64,000 nt of DNA from contig JAJCXX010000082.1 of NCBI GenBank assembly GCA_029263195.1, positions 113,622 through 177,621 on the forward strand, read 5' to 3'. Position 1 is the first letter of the stretch, and each line of letters begins with the position of its first letter. Under the pieces are notes generated by a model. The model saw only the letters and a program-made list of their open reading frames with translations. It did no database searches and was not told where the DNA came from. This document shows positions 1-9,296 of this stretch, piece after piece. This DNA is from Acidimicrobiales bacterium. GTDB lineage: Bacteria; Actinomycetota; Acidimicrobiia; Acidimicrobiales; Aldehydirespiratoraceae. A program made the position numbers and the translations under genes.

Positions 1-1651
1 GAATGGTGGAGAGGGTGAGCCAGTCGTCGTCGAGGTGAGGCGGTCCGGCCCGTTCCCCGGTCTTGCTGGGTGGGTCGAGTGTGAGTTCGGTGAGAAAGCG
101 ACCACGGTTGACGTAGTTGGCTGCCGTGGCGGCGAGTTGGTCGATGTCGGCGATACGGGCGGCCGAATTGTCGTAGCGGGTGGGGAACACCATGGAACAG
201 AACCCCTTGAGGCGGTCGACTTCCTGCGACGGGCTGGTGTCGGTGCTCGAACAGTCGGAGAGGGCGCTGCGGAGTTCCTGAGCCTGCTGGTCGGATGCCG
301 ATGGGGTACGCCCGGCACCGTCGATGAACAGCGACAGTGACTCGTCGGACTGCCGATCGATCCCGAGTTCGTCGGAGAGGCGGCGCAACGTTGCGGGGCC
401 GACTCCCTCCAGCATCGAAAGCACGCGGTGCCAGGCCAGCTGGTCGGCTGGGTTGTCGAGGATGCGAAGCAGCGACAGCAGGTCCTTCACGTGGGCCGCT
501 TCGAGATACTTGAGGCCGCCGTATTTCCGATAGGGGATGTCGCGGCGCGTAAGTTCGAGTTCGAGACCGTCGCTGTGGTGCCCAGCCCTGAACAGCACCG
601 CTTGGTCGCGCAGATCCATGCCTCTCTCGCGGGCGTCGAGCACAGCGGTTGACACGTAGCGGCTCTGATCGCCCTCGTCGTTGTGGGTGACGAGGGTTGG
701 CATCACGCCGTCGGTTCGGGTGGACCACAGTGCCTTGTCGTAGTGGTCGTTTGATTGGGCAAGAACCGCGTTGGCGACAGCCAAAACCGGCATCGTGGAT
801 CGGTAGTTCTGGTCGAGAGTGATGGTGGTGGCGCCGGGGAAGTGGTCGGGGAACTGCCACATGTTCTCGACGGTGGCGGCCCTGAACCCGTAGATCGCCT
901 GGGCGTCGTCGCCGACCGCGCACAGGTCGGTGTCGGGGCGACACATGCCCCGCACGATGTCGGCCTGAATCGGATTTGTGTCCTGGTATTCGTCGATCAG
1001 GATGTGGTCGAACAGCCGCCGCAGTTCGTCGCCCACCGCTCCGGCGGTGAGGCCTCGCCAGAACAGGAGCATGTCGTCGTAGTCGAGGACCTTGTTGGCC
1101 CGTTTGCGAGAGGTGTACTCGGTGAAGATCGTTCGGAGATCGTCGCCATGATCGGCGCACCATGGATAGTCGGTGTCGAGGACAGCAGTCAGCTTCGCCT
1201 GGCTGCTGACCATGCGGGAGTAGATGGCGGCCACTGTCTCCTTGCGGGGAAAGCGCTTGCCTCTCTCACCGAAGCCGTGTTCGGTGCGGACCATGCCCAT
1301 GAGATCGGTGCTGTCGGAGTTGTCGAGAACCGTGAAGCCCGAGGAGAGTCCGGCGGCCTGGCCGAAACTGCGAAGTAGCCGGTTGGCGACGGCATGAAAC
1401 GTGCCTCCCCAGACCTGGCTGGCTTGCCGGCTGGGGCTGGCCGCGGTGACCCTTCCGAGCATCTCGGCGGCGGCTCGGCGGGTGAAGGTGAGCAGCATCA
1501 CGCGGTTGGGGTCGGCGTCGTCGTCGAGGATTCGTGTGACCCGGGCGACGAGGGTTTTGGTCTTGCCGGTGCCGGCACCGGCGACGATCAGCAGAGGTGA
1601 ACCGGTGTGGCTGACCGCCGCCTGCTGCTGGGTGTTGAGTTCATCGAACAT
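1..1651 (-). CDS. ATP-dependent DNA helicase, UvrD/PcrA-type SF1A (C-terminus cut off by window edge)
   Basis: Minus-strand reading from ATG at 1651 gives MFDELNTQQQAAVSHTGSPLLIVAGAGTGKTKTLVARVTRIL (Q motif and Walker A), ..LLTFTRRAAAEML.., ..HILIDEYQDTNPIQ.. (motif II), ..AVGDDAQAIYGFRAA.. (motif III), ..LDQNYRS.. (motif IV). Not in the ORF track because it runs off the edge. Confidence 0.95.
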   Translation of the reverse strand, partial: MFDELNTQQQAAVSHTGSPLLIVAGAGTGKTKTLVARVTRILDDDADPNRVMLLTFTRRAAAEMLGRVTAASPSRQASQVWGGTFHAVANRLLRSFGQAAGLSSGFTVLDNSDSTDLMGMVRTEHGFGERGKRFPRKETVAAIYSRMVSSQAKLTAVLDTDYPWCADHGDDLRTIFTEYTSRKRANKVLDYDDMLLFWRGLTAGAVGDELRRLFDHILIDEYQDTNPIQADIVRGMCRPDTDLCAVGDDAQAIYGFRAATVENMWQFPDHFPGATTITLDQNYRSTMPVLAVANAVLAQSNDHYDKALWSTRTDGVMPTLVTHNDEGDQSRYVSTAVLDARERGMDLRDQAVLFRAGHHSDGLELELTRRDIPYRKYGGLKYLEAAHVKDLLSLLRILDNPADQLAWHRVLSMLEGVGPATLRRLSDELGIDRQSDESLSLFIDGAGRTPSASDQQAQELRSALSDCSSTDTSPSQEVDRLKGFCSMVFPTRYDNSAARIADIDQLAATAANYVNRGRFLTELTLDPPSKTGERAGPPHLDDDWLTLSTI

Positions 1652-1759
1652 GCGTTCGTCAGGTTAGCCGATGTCGGCCGTTGGGTGCGGTGGTCAATTG
1701 GCATCGGTGGCCGAATGAGCGATAGGCCTGAGGCACCGATCATCGAGGTAGGGACATCC

Positions 1760-3838
1760 ATGCGAAGGATTTCGGTTGTGATTGCGGGCTTCTCGTTGGT
1801 GGCGGCGGCCTGTTCCGGAGGTGGGTCCTCCGATGCCGAGGTGGCCGTCACATCGACCACCTCGCCTTCGACCACGGTGGCCACCACGGCGGCTCCCACC
1901 ACGGCTCCACCTCCCACTACCACAGCGGAATTCGAGGGAACGATCGAGTTGGCAGTCGAGCACCCTGATCGCTGCGAGTTCGTTGGCCAGGGCTGCATGC
2001 TGCCGTTTCCGTCCGACCACTTCACCGTCAGCGATGCATCCACGTTCACCGGACGCAGGGTCGACATCGCGCCGGAATCGATGCCCACCAATTCTGGTGG
2101 CGTATTGGTCGAAACGAGCCGCCTCAATCTCAACGACGGTTTCAGCCCCGGGTCGGCCGGCCTGGTCCTGATCCCGGGAATCGATCCGGTGGGATCGAAT
2201 CTGACGCCGGTCACCGATATCGGAGCATCGCTGTCTCCGGATTCGCCGACTGTGGTGATCGACGCCACTACCGGCGAGCTCTGGCCTCATTGGGCGGAGA
2301 TCGACTCCAACGCTCTGCCCGAGACCGATGCCGGACTCTTCATCCGTCCGGCCAGGAACTATCCGGACGGTCACCGAATAGTGATCGGCCTTCGCAACCT
2401 CGTCGGCGACGATGGCGCCGCGATCGAACCAACCGACGCTTTCCGTGCATATCGAGACCGTCTCGAGAGCAGTGTCACCGAGGTCGAGGCCCGCCGGCCG
2501 GCCATGAACCGGATCATCGAGGACCTTGAGGCCGCTGGCGTGGTCCGTGATGAGCTGGTGATCGCGTGGGACTTCACGGTGATCTCCACCGAGAACCTCA
2601 CCGGGCCGTTGCTCTCCATGCGCGACGACGCGTTCGATCAACTTGGCGACGATGTTCCGAACTTCACGATCGACACGGTTACCCGTGAGGATGATCGCAA
2701 CCGCACATGGATGGAGGGCACCTACGAGGTCCCCCTCTATCTGACCGGAGACGGATCTCCGGGTCAGGGCCTCAACCTCGTCGATGGTGCGGAGTTTCCG
2801 TCGCAGAACGGCTTCTACACGGCGCACTACCGCTGTCAGGTAACCGACACGACAACGCCGGCCAGCCCCGGTGCAGGAGTGCTCTACGGGCACGGACTAC
2901 TCGGTGAGATCGGTCAGGTCACATCGGCCGGACCATCGCTCCTGGCGGAGAACCACGGTTTTGTGATCTGCGGCACCGAGCTGATCGGAATGTCTGACCC
3001 CGACGTGGGCAACGCCATCGCGGCGCTCAGTGACTTCAGCAACTTTCCGACACTCGCCGACCGACTCCTGCAAGGCCATCTCAATACCTTGTTCCTCGGC
3101 CGGCTGCTGAAGCATCCGTCCGGCTTCGCGGCGGATCCGGCCTTCCGCTCAGCCGACGATGGGCAGTTGATCAACACCGACGAGCTCTACTACTACGGTA
3201 TTTCCCAAGGTGGGATCATGGGCCCGGTAACCACGGCCGTCGCGTTCGATTGGGATCGAGGTGTGTTCGGTGTGCCGGGGGTCAACTACAGCACCCTGCT
3301 CAACCGAAGTGTCGACTTCGCCACGTTCCAGCTGATCCTCGATCCTGCCTACCCCGACAAGCTCGATCAGGCAATCGTCCTGCTGGCCGCTCAGATGCTG
3401 TGGGACCGTGGTGAAGGTAACGGCTACGTCAACCACTTCACCGACCCGCTCCCCGGGGTCAACGAAAAGGTCGGACTGCTGCAGCTGGCACTCGGTGACC
3501 ATCAGGTGGCCAATGCGGCGGCCGATGTGATGGCCCGTTCGATGGGGGCCTCCGTGCATTGGCCGGCCTACGCCGACGGGCGTTCGATCGATGTCGAGCC
3601 GTTCTGGGGCGTGCCCCGAATCGATGAGTACCCGTTCGACGGTTCGGCGACCGTGATGTTCGACAGCGGCGCGGCGATTCCTCCGGCCGCCAACATCGCA
3701 CCCGCCGACGGGGAGGACCCGCATGAGGATGTGCGTCGTGCGGCGGCCGCCTACGACCAGGTCGCAGCGTTCCTGCAGCCCGACGGCATGGTGATCGATA
3801 CCTGCAGCGGCGGGCCGTGCATCATCGCCCCGAGATAG
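1760..3838 (+). CDS. Secreted lipoprotein, alpha/beta-hydrolase-like
   Basis: ORF 1607..3838; likely start ATG 1760 giving MRRISVVIAGFSLVAAACSGGG (signal peptide with lipobox), Thr/Pro-rich linker, then GVLYGHGLLG and YYYGISQGGIMG (GxSxG-like nucleophile elbow). Confidence 0.75.
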   Translation: MRRISVVIAGFSLVAAACSGGGSSDAEVAVTSTTSPSTTVATTAAPTTAPPPTTTAEFEGTIELAVEHPDRCEFVGQGCMLPFPSDHFTVSDASTFTGRRVDIAPESMPTNSGGVLVETSRLNLNDGFSPGSAGLVLIPGIDPVGSNLTPVTDIGASLSPDSPTVVIDATTGELWPHWAEIDSNALPETDAGLFIRPARNYPDGHRIVIGLRNLVGDDGAAIEPTDAFRAYRDRLESSVTEVEARRPAMNRIIEDLEAAGVVRDELVIAWDFTVISTENLTGPLLSMRDDAFDQLGDDVPNFTIDTVTREDDRNRTWMEGTYEVPLYLTGDGSPGQGLNLVDGAEFPSQNGFYTAHYRCQVTDTTTPASPGAGVLYGHGLLGEIGQVTSAGPSLLAENHGFVICGTELIGMSDPDVGNAIAALSDFSNFPTLADRLLQGHLNTLFLGRLLKHPSGFAADPAFRSADDGQLINTDELYYYGISQGGIMGPVTTAVAFDWDRGVFGVPGVNYSTLLNRSVDFATFQLILDPAYPDKLDQAIVLLAAQMLWDRGEGNGYVNHFTDPLPGVNEKVGLLQLALGDHQVANAAADVMARSMGASVHWPAYADGRSIDVEPFWGVPRIDEYPFDGSATVMFDSGAAIPPAANIAPADGEDPHEDVRRAAAAYDQVAAFLQPDGMVIDTCSGGPCIIAPR

Positions 3839-3845
3839 CGACCAA

Positions 3846-4355
3846 TCAGATCTCGACAGCCAAGCTCTCGCGGATCATGTCGTCGGCGGTGTCGGTGAGG
3901 GTCGACTCGAAGATCTCGGCATCGAATCTCCGGAGTTCCTTGGCCAGACCGCGGACGTCGTAGTTCTTCGTCAACAAGAAGACCACCGACTCGCCGTCCC
4001 TGAGGCGGTTGCCCATGTCTTTCATGTGGTCGTCGTCGACTCCCACATCGTGGAGCTTGCCCCACAAGCCGCCAACCGTGGCTCCGAGCGCACCGCCGGC
4101 GAGCATCCCGGGAGGCCCGCCGAGCATCCCTACCAGCGCGCCGACCCACACGCCGGCGCTGGCGCCTTGGCCGGTATTCAGGTCGCGGGTCTGACGAATC
4201 CGGGTGCGGCCGTCGGATCGGTTGACGATCGCCACGTCGTCAATTTCGATGACCGAGTTCTTGGCGAGCCGACCCATGGCGAGCACGAATTCCTGGGCCA
4301 TCAGAGGTTCGTCGAACCTGAGGGCCAGCAGTCCTGGTGGTTGTTCGTCGGTCAT
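3846..4355 (-). CDS. DUF1269-like protein with glycine-zipper hydrophobic segment
   Basis: MTDEQPPGLLALRFDEPLMAQEFVLAMGRLAKNSVIEIDDVAIVNRSDGRTRIRQT...GASAGVWVGALVGMLGGPPGMLAGGALGATVGGLWGKL; start taken at internal Met (4355). Confidence 0.75.
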   Translation of the reverse strand: MTDEQPPGLLALRFDEPLMAQEFVLAMGRLAKNSVIEIDDVAIVNRSDGRTRIRQTRDLNTGQGASAGVWVGALVGMLGGPPGMLAGGALGATVGGLWGKLHDVGVDDDHMKDMGNRLRDGESVVFLLTKNYDVRGLAKELRRFDAEIFESTLTDTADDMIRESLAVEI

Positions 4356-4372
4356 GCGGGCCCCCGGTTGGA

Positions 4373-5500
4373 TCAGGATTCCACCGGTTGCGGCGGGTGA
4401 TCGGAGATCCAACGTAACGCCTCATCGGCCGAGTCAGCGGTGGCGATCATGCCGGCGTAGAGGCGATTTCCGGCCAGCTCTCGAAGTAGCTGTTCGGCGG
4501 GCAACGTCTGGTTCCAGTAGTCCCGACCGAGCAGCACCATCGGGCTCACTGCGCCGAACACTCCGTAGTGATTCTGGGTGGCGTCCTGGAAGATTTCCTG
4601 CACCGTGCCCGCCGACCCCGGAGCGAAGACAACGCCGTGACCGGCGATCGCGAGCAGCCCATCCTCTCGGATCGAGTTGGCGAAGTACTTGGCGACATGG
4701 GTTGCGAACTGGTTGGTGGGTTCGTGACCGTAGAACCAGGTGGGAACGGCCAGGCTTTCGCCACCGTCGGTGAACGTTTCGCACACCTCGAGTCCGGCGG
4801 TGAGGTATCGGTCGGTGTCGGCGAAGTCGACCGCCGTCGACAGTTGGTGCAACGCCAGCTCGATCGCCGACTCGGGATGGGTCGAGAGCCAAGCTCCGAG
4901 GTTGGCCGCTTCCATAGCCCCGGGTCCGCCGCCGGTGGCGACGTGGTAGCCGTTGTTTGTGAGCGACCAGCCGAGTTCGGTGATGGTGCGGTAGTTCGGG
5001 TCGGTGCGGGTCAGCCCGTGGCCGCCCATGATCGCCACTACCCCGGGCCGTTGGCAGAGATGGTCGCGTAGAGCGTCGTCGACGGCATGGTCGTGGAGGC
5101 GCCTGGCCAATGCGTGGACGACGGGCAGATGAGCGCCTCTCGGGTATCGGGCAGCCCAGCGGTAGATGCGGGTGTCCAGAGCCTCTTCGAAGCTGTGGCT
5201 GCCGCTGGTGTCGCCCGGAACCCAACCTTGAAGCAGCTCGCGCTGCCCATACAGACAAGGTCGATACGGATCGAAGGGCAGGTCGTTGAATCGAGGAAAG
5301 ACGACTGCACCGACTTCGTGGACGTGGCGCAGCGCGACATCGGTCAGGGCCGCGCCAAGAAATGTCGTGCCGGAACAGCTGGCTGCCACTATCTCATCGG
5401 TGCGACCGCACAAATCGATGCCCTGGATCACCACGTCATCGAGGGTGCCGTGTTGGGCAACCTGGGCATCGAATTCCTCGAGAGAGTGGATCTCGCGCAT
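4373..5500 (-). CDS. LOG-family / Rossmann-fold nucleotide-binding protein
   Basis: Contains GGHGLTRTDPNYRTITELGWSLTNNGYHVATGGGPGAMEAANLGAWL (GGGPGxMEAxN-type LOG motif). ORF track extends to 6028 but overlaps the amidohydrolase; start MREIHSLEEF at 5500 more plausible. Confidence 0.75.
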   Translation of the reverse strand: MREIHSLEEFDAQVAQHGTLDDVVIQGIDLCGRTDEIVAASCSGTTFLGAALTDVALRHVHEVGAVVFPRFNDLPFDPYRPCLYGQRELLQGWVPGDTSGSHSFEEALDTRIYRWAARYPRGAHLPVVHALARRLHDHAVDDALRDHLCQRPGVVAIMGGHGLTRTDPNYRTITELGWSLTNNGYHVATGGGPGAMEAANLGAWLSTHPESAIELALHQLSTAVDFADTDRYLTAGLEVCETFTDGGESLAVPTWFYGHEPTNQFATHVAKYFANSIREDGLLAIAGHGVVFAPGSAGTVQEIFQDATQNHYGVFGAVSPMVLLGRDYWNQTLPAEQLLRELAGNRLYAGMIATADSADEALRWISDHPPQPVES

Positions 5501-5563
5501 GATCGGACAGTATGCGCCGTGCCGGGATCGAACTGACCGTCGGCCCGGGTCTAGTGTCCGAAC

Positions 5564-6613
5564 ATGAGTCAGGACGTCCGAATCATCGACCCCCACGTCC
5601 ACATTTGGGATCCGGTCGAGACACCGCGAGCTGTCAGCCCGCTCGTGAAGCTGCTGAATCGATGGCCGAAGGTGCTCGATCGATCGGTGCGTCTGCTCAT
5701 GCCCAGTCCGCTGGTGGAGTTCGTGGGCGACCCTCGCTATGTGCTCAACGCCCACATGCCCGCCACCTTTCGTGCCGATGCCGGCAAGTACGACGTGGCC
5801 GGCTACATCCACGTGGAGGCGGGCTGGGAAGCCAAAGGTCCGCTGGGCCCGGTCGGTGAAACCAAATGGGTCGATGCCCTCGACGACCCGCCGCTCTCGC
5901 TGGTTGCCCACGCGACCCTCAGCGACACCGCCAACCTCGACGCGCTCCTCGATGCTCACGCTGCGGCGAGCGATCGGTTCGTGGGAGTACGCGACATGGT
6001 TGCCGCCCACCCGGCCCGACGCGTTCACAACTGGTCGGGCTCCGAGGCCACGCTCACCTCACCGGAGTTCGAGTCCGGGTATCGCCGGGTCGGCGAACGC
6101 GATCTCAGCTTCGATGCCTGGGTCTACTCCAATCAATTGCGCGATCTCTCCCGTCTGGTCGCCAAGGTCCCCGAGACGAAGGTTGTTCTCGACCACATGG
6201 GCACGCCCGTCGCGCTGGCCGGTCCTTTCGGCGGTCTCGGTCAGACCCCGCAGCAGCGAGACTCGATTCGACGGGATTGGTACGACGACCTCGCCCGTTT
6301 GGCCGAGAACCCGCAGGTTCATCTCAAGCTGAGCGGCCTGTTCATGTGCAGCACCGGTTTCGGCCATCACCAGAACGGCGGTCCAGCATCGGTGCAGCAG
6401 GTGGTCCACGACATCGGATCCCACATTCGCTATGGCATCGAGACGTTCGGAGTCGACCGGTGCATGTTCGCTTCGAATTTCCCGATGGACAAGGTGTCGA
6501 TCAGCTACGAGATGCTCTACGATGCTTTCTTCGAGATCGTGTCGGACTACACGCTCGACGACCAGCAGAAGTTGTTTGCCGACAACGCTGCGAGGTTCTA
6601 CAGGGCCGACTAA
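5564..6613 (+). CDS. Amidohydrolase family 2 (TIM-barrel metal-dependent hydrolase)
   Basis: MSQDVRIIDPHVHIWDP (HxH motif), ...VVLDHMGTP..., ...GVDRCMFASNFPMDK.... Confidence 0.88.
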   Translation: MSQDVRIIDPHVHIWDPVETPRAVSPLVKLLNRWPKVLDRSVRLLMPSPLVEFVGDPRYVLNAHMPATFRADAGKYDVAGYIHVEAGWEAKGPLGPVGETKWVDALDDPPLSLVAHATLSDTANLDALLDAHAAASDRFVGVRDMVAAHPARRVHNWSGSEATLTSPEFESGYRRVGERDLSFDAWVYSNQLRDLSRLVAKVPETKVVLDHMGTPVALAGPFGGLGQTPQQRDSIRRDWYDDLARLAENPQVHLKLSGLFMCSTGFGHHQNGGPASVQQVVHDIGSHIRYGIETFGVDRCMFASNFPMDKVSISYEMLYDAFFEIVSDYTLDDQQKLFADNAARFYRAD

Positions 6614-7191
6614 TCGTCGATCAGGTGGCAGCTCTCGTTCCAGTAGCGAACGACGTGGGTTTCGCGCTCGAACCCCAGCGTCGACACGGTTGCGGTGTTC
6701 AGTGCGAGAAGTCGACCGGCTTGGGCGGGAAGGCCGAGCCATCGTGCGGCGAGGATTCGCAGGAAGTGCCCGTGGGCAAACAGACAAGTGTCGCCGTCGA
6801 TCTCCAGAGCCCGGCTGATCACGGAATCGGCTCGACTGCCCACCGACTCGACAGATTCGCCATCGGTGATCGGGTGGGTCCACACCGTCCAATCGGGGGT
6901 CTCTCGACGTACGTCTGCGGTTGTTGTGCCCTCGTAGATCCCGTAGTCCCATTCGAGGAGATCGGTGTCGATCTCCGCCGCGCTGGACAGCCCCGACCGT
7001 CGGCCCGTCTCGAGGGCGCGCTGGAGTGGGCTGGTCCAGACCGCGGCGAACTCTCGTCCGCCCAGTTTCGAGGCGATCTGATCGGCCTGTCGTTGACCAG
7101 CCTCGGTGAGTGGAACATCGGTGCGGCCGGTGTGTTGGCCGCTGCGACTCCACTCGGTCTCGCCATGACGCACGAGCACGATTTCGGTCAT
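6610..7191 (-). CDS. Histidine phosphatase family protein (phosphoglycerate mutase-like)
   Basis: MTEIVLVRHGETEWSRSGQHTGRTDVPLTEAGQRQA (RHG motif), later FAHGHFLRILAARWLGL. Confidence 0.92.
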   Translation of the reverse strand: MTEIVLVRHGETEWSRSGQHTGRTDVPLTEAGQRQADQIASKLGGREFAAVWTSPLQRALETGRRSGLSSAAEIDTDLLEWDYGIYEGTTTADVRRETPDWTVWTHPITDGESVESVGSRADSVISRALEIDGDTCLFAHGHFLRILAARWLGLPAQAGRLLALNTATVSTLGFERETHVVRYWNESCHLIDD

Positions 7192-8177
7192 CGGGGAAGC
7201 ACCGCTCGTCGCACTCCGGCCCGAAGACCCGCCTTGTTATCGACGGGAGTGTCGGTGAGGGGACCGGTGAGCGCACCTATGTGGTGCAGCACCGCTCTGA
7301 TGGCCTCTTGTGCCGCTCTCGACGCCCCATCATGGACCTTGAGGGCGATCCCGAGGCCACGCTGGGGCAGGGCGGCCATGAAGACGCCTTCGGCCCCGCT
7401 CTTGGCGATGAATGGCTCGCCGGCCGACTCGGCCAACTGGACCTCGCATCGCCCGGTGCCGGACACGAGGTGACTTCGGGACGGGAGAACACCGGCCAAT
7501 CGTCGGCACGCCACGGCTGTCGGGTCGTCGAGGCCCACCGGGTCGACCAGACGGGCCATGGCGAGAGCGAGATTCTCCAGAGGAATCGCGAACACGGGAA
7601 TCCCGCAGCCGTCGCTGCCGCTCTCGAGACGGCGGAGATCGACGCCGGTCATGGTCGCGACTGCGTTCTCGATCCTCTGTTGGGCCGGATGATCACGTCG
7701 GATGTAGTGCCGCGTGTCCTCGCTGAGATGAACAGCGGTGGTCAGGAAGCCGGCGTGCTTTCCCGAACAACAATTGAAGATCGGGGCGGTGGCCCTGCCG
7801 GCACGGACGGCCGCGTCGGCGGCAGCCTGGTCGATCGGACGGTCGTCGCCGCATTCCAGGGCGACCTCGGTGAGCCCGATCCGAGCCAACCAGGAGTCGA
7901 CCATCGCCACATGGTCTTCTTCCGCTGAATGGCTCGAACACGCCAGCGCGAGTTCGTCGTCGGTGACGTCGAAGGCATCGGCCGCACCGGAGGTGATGAG
8001 CGGGATCGCCTGGATCGACTTGATGGCAGAGCGGCTCAGAACGCGGCGGCCAGGATCACCCCACACCTCGGTGGGCCCTTCACGGTCGCTGATCACCGCG
8101 TCGACGATGTGGCAGCTCTCGACTTCGTTGGGCCGGGTGACCTCGATGATGATGGGAGAGTGGAGCTGCGATCGCAC
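7188..8177 (-). CDS. Asparaginase (L-asparaginase II-like family)
   Basis: ..WGDPGRRVLSRSAIKSIQAIPLITSGAADAFDVTDDELALACSSHSAEEDHV..., NCCSGKHAGFLTTAVHL; 4-bp stop/start overlap with downstream phosphatase. Confidence 0.88.
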   Translation of the reverse strand: MRSQLHSPIIIEVTRPNEVESCHIVDAVISDREGPTEVWGDPGRRVLSRSAIKSIQAIPLITSGAADAFDVTDDELALACSSHSAEEDHVAMVDSWLARIGLTEVALECGDDRPIDQAAADAAVRAGRATAPIFNCCSGKHAGFLTTAVHLSEDTRHYIRRDHPAQQRIENAVATMTGVDLRRLESGSDGCGIPVFAIPLENLALAMARLVDPVGLDDPTAVACRRLAGVLPSRSHLVSGTGRCEVQLAESAGEPFIAKSGAEGVFMAALPQRGLGIALKVHDGASRAAQEAIRAVLHHIGALTGPLTDTPVDNKAGLRAGVRRAVLPR

Positions 8178-8274
8178 ACTCTGACGCTAGCCACGATCAG
8201 CCCTGGTGCCGCCACTGTCTTGCCTGCGTACCGCTCGACGGCGAGACTGACCCATCCCCCGAACGGAGACCGCG

Positions 8275-8745
8275 ATGACCGACTCGAACACCATCGAACG
8301 ATCGGCGACCCTGATAATCGAGCGCCCACCCGCCGACGTCTTCGATGCCGTCGCCGACATCACCCGAACCGGTGAGCGGAGCCCGGAATGTGTGCAGTGC
8401 TCCTGGGTCGACGGGGCCGACGGACCCGAACTGGGGGCCAGGTTCACCGGCGACAACATGGTCAAGTTGGGGCCGGTCACCGTGAAGAAGTGGACGACGA
8501 CATCGAAGGTCACGGCATGTGATCCGGGTGAGGTATTCGAGTTCGTGGCAGAGGGCTACACGACATGGCGTTACCAATTGGAGGCGACCGGCGACGGCGC
8601 CACCCGGGTCACAGAGACCTGCAGCTTCCCTCCCGGAGCGGGGTTCCGGGGATTCTTGTACGACCGGTTGCTCAGGCGACCGGCGTCGCTGGAGACCGGC
8701 ATGAAAAAGACCCTTGCGGCTCTGAAGTCCGAACTGGAGTCCTGA
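8275..8745 (+). CDS. SRPBCC (START-like) family protein
   Basis: ERSATLIIERPPADVFDAVADITRTGERSPECVQCSW... typical polyketide cyclase/SRPBCC N-terminus. Confidence 0.85.
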   Translation: MTDSNTIERSATLIIERPPADVFDAVADITRTGERSPECVQCSWVDGADGPELGARFTGDNMVKLGPVTVKKWTTTSKVTACDPGEVFEFVAEGYTTWRYQLEATGDGATRVTETCSFPPGAGFRGFLYDRLLRRPASLETGMKKTLAALKSELES

Positions 8746-8824
8746 GTCCCCGTCTCGGTACTTGGAGCCATCGATTCGACTCATTCCGAGGAATGAGCGT
8801 GTGTCGGCGTGGGTTCCACCGTTG

Positions 8825-9199
8825 ATGGCCAAACACAAGCACGCATCGGTCGCCCTGACTGCCGCCACCTTCGATGAAGCTGTCGCGTCGCATCGCGTCA
8901 CCTTGGTCGACTTCTGGGCGACTTGGTGTGGGCCGTGTCATTCGATGGCGCCCGATCTCGAGCAGGTGGCCCGTGAGTCACCCGACGACATCCTGATCGC
9001 CAAGGTCGACGTCGACCGTGAGAACGAACTCGTGGAGCGATTCGGCATCAGGTCGATGCCCACGATCATCACCTTCCACCAGGGTGAGCTCCATTCACGG
9101 TTCAGTGGAGCGGTGCCGGCTGCGGGTTTGTGGCAAGCGATCGCCGATGCCGAGAAGCCCCCTCGCAAGAGCCTGTTGAAGACACTGTTCAGGCGCTAG
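8825..9199 (+). CDS. Thioredoxin
   Basis: MAKHKHASVALTAATFDEAVASHRVTLVDFWATWCGPCHSMAPDLEQVA: WCGPC active site. Confidence 0.95.
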   Translation: MAKHKHASVALTAATFDEAVASHRVTLVDFWATWCGPCHSMAPDLEQVARESPDDILIAKVDVDRENELVERFGIRSMPTIITFHQGELHSRFSGAVPAAGLWQAIADAEKPPRKSLLKTLFRR

Positions 9200-9296
9200 T
9201 CCTTCTCGGGCGGGGTCCGGGAATGTCACACCCCCTCATCAGGATGTTGATCGTGACCCGCTGGGTGTCACGGACTTCCCCGACTGAGAGGGCGAC

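Noticed and set aside
1694-2893. 399-aa minus-strand ORF opposite the secreted lipoprotein gene
   Set aside because: Fully antisense to a gene with clear signal peptide and hydrolase motifs; Arg/Gly-rich shadow ORF typical of high-GC codon bias.
4373-6028. Extended 551-aa version of the LOG-family ORF
   Set aside because: The N-terminal extension overlaps the amidohydrolase start region and does not resemble the family; start at 5500 preferred.
6059-7276. 405-aa minus-strand ORF
   Set aside because: Overlaps three motif-supported genes in a wrong frame; no recognisable domain.
5866-7473. 535-aa plus-strand ORF spanning the amidohydrolase, phosphatase and asparaginase region
   Set aside because: Out-of-frame/antisense shadow ORF rich in Arg/Pro/Ser; the underlying genes have recognisable family motifs.
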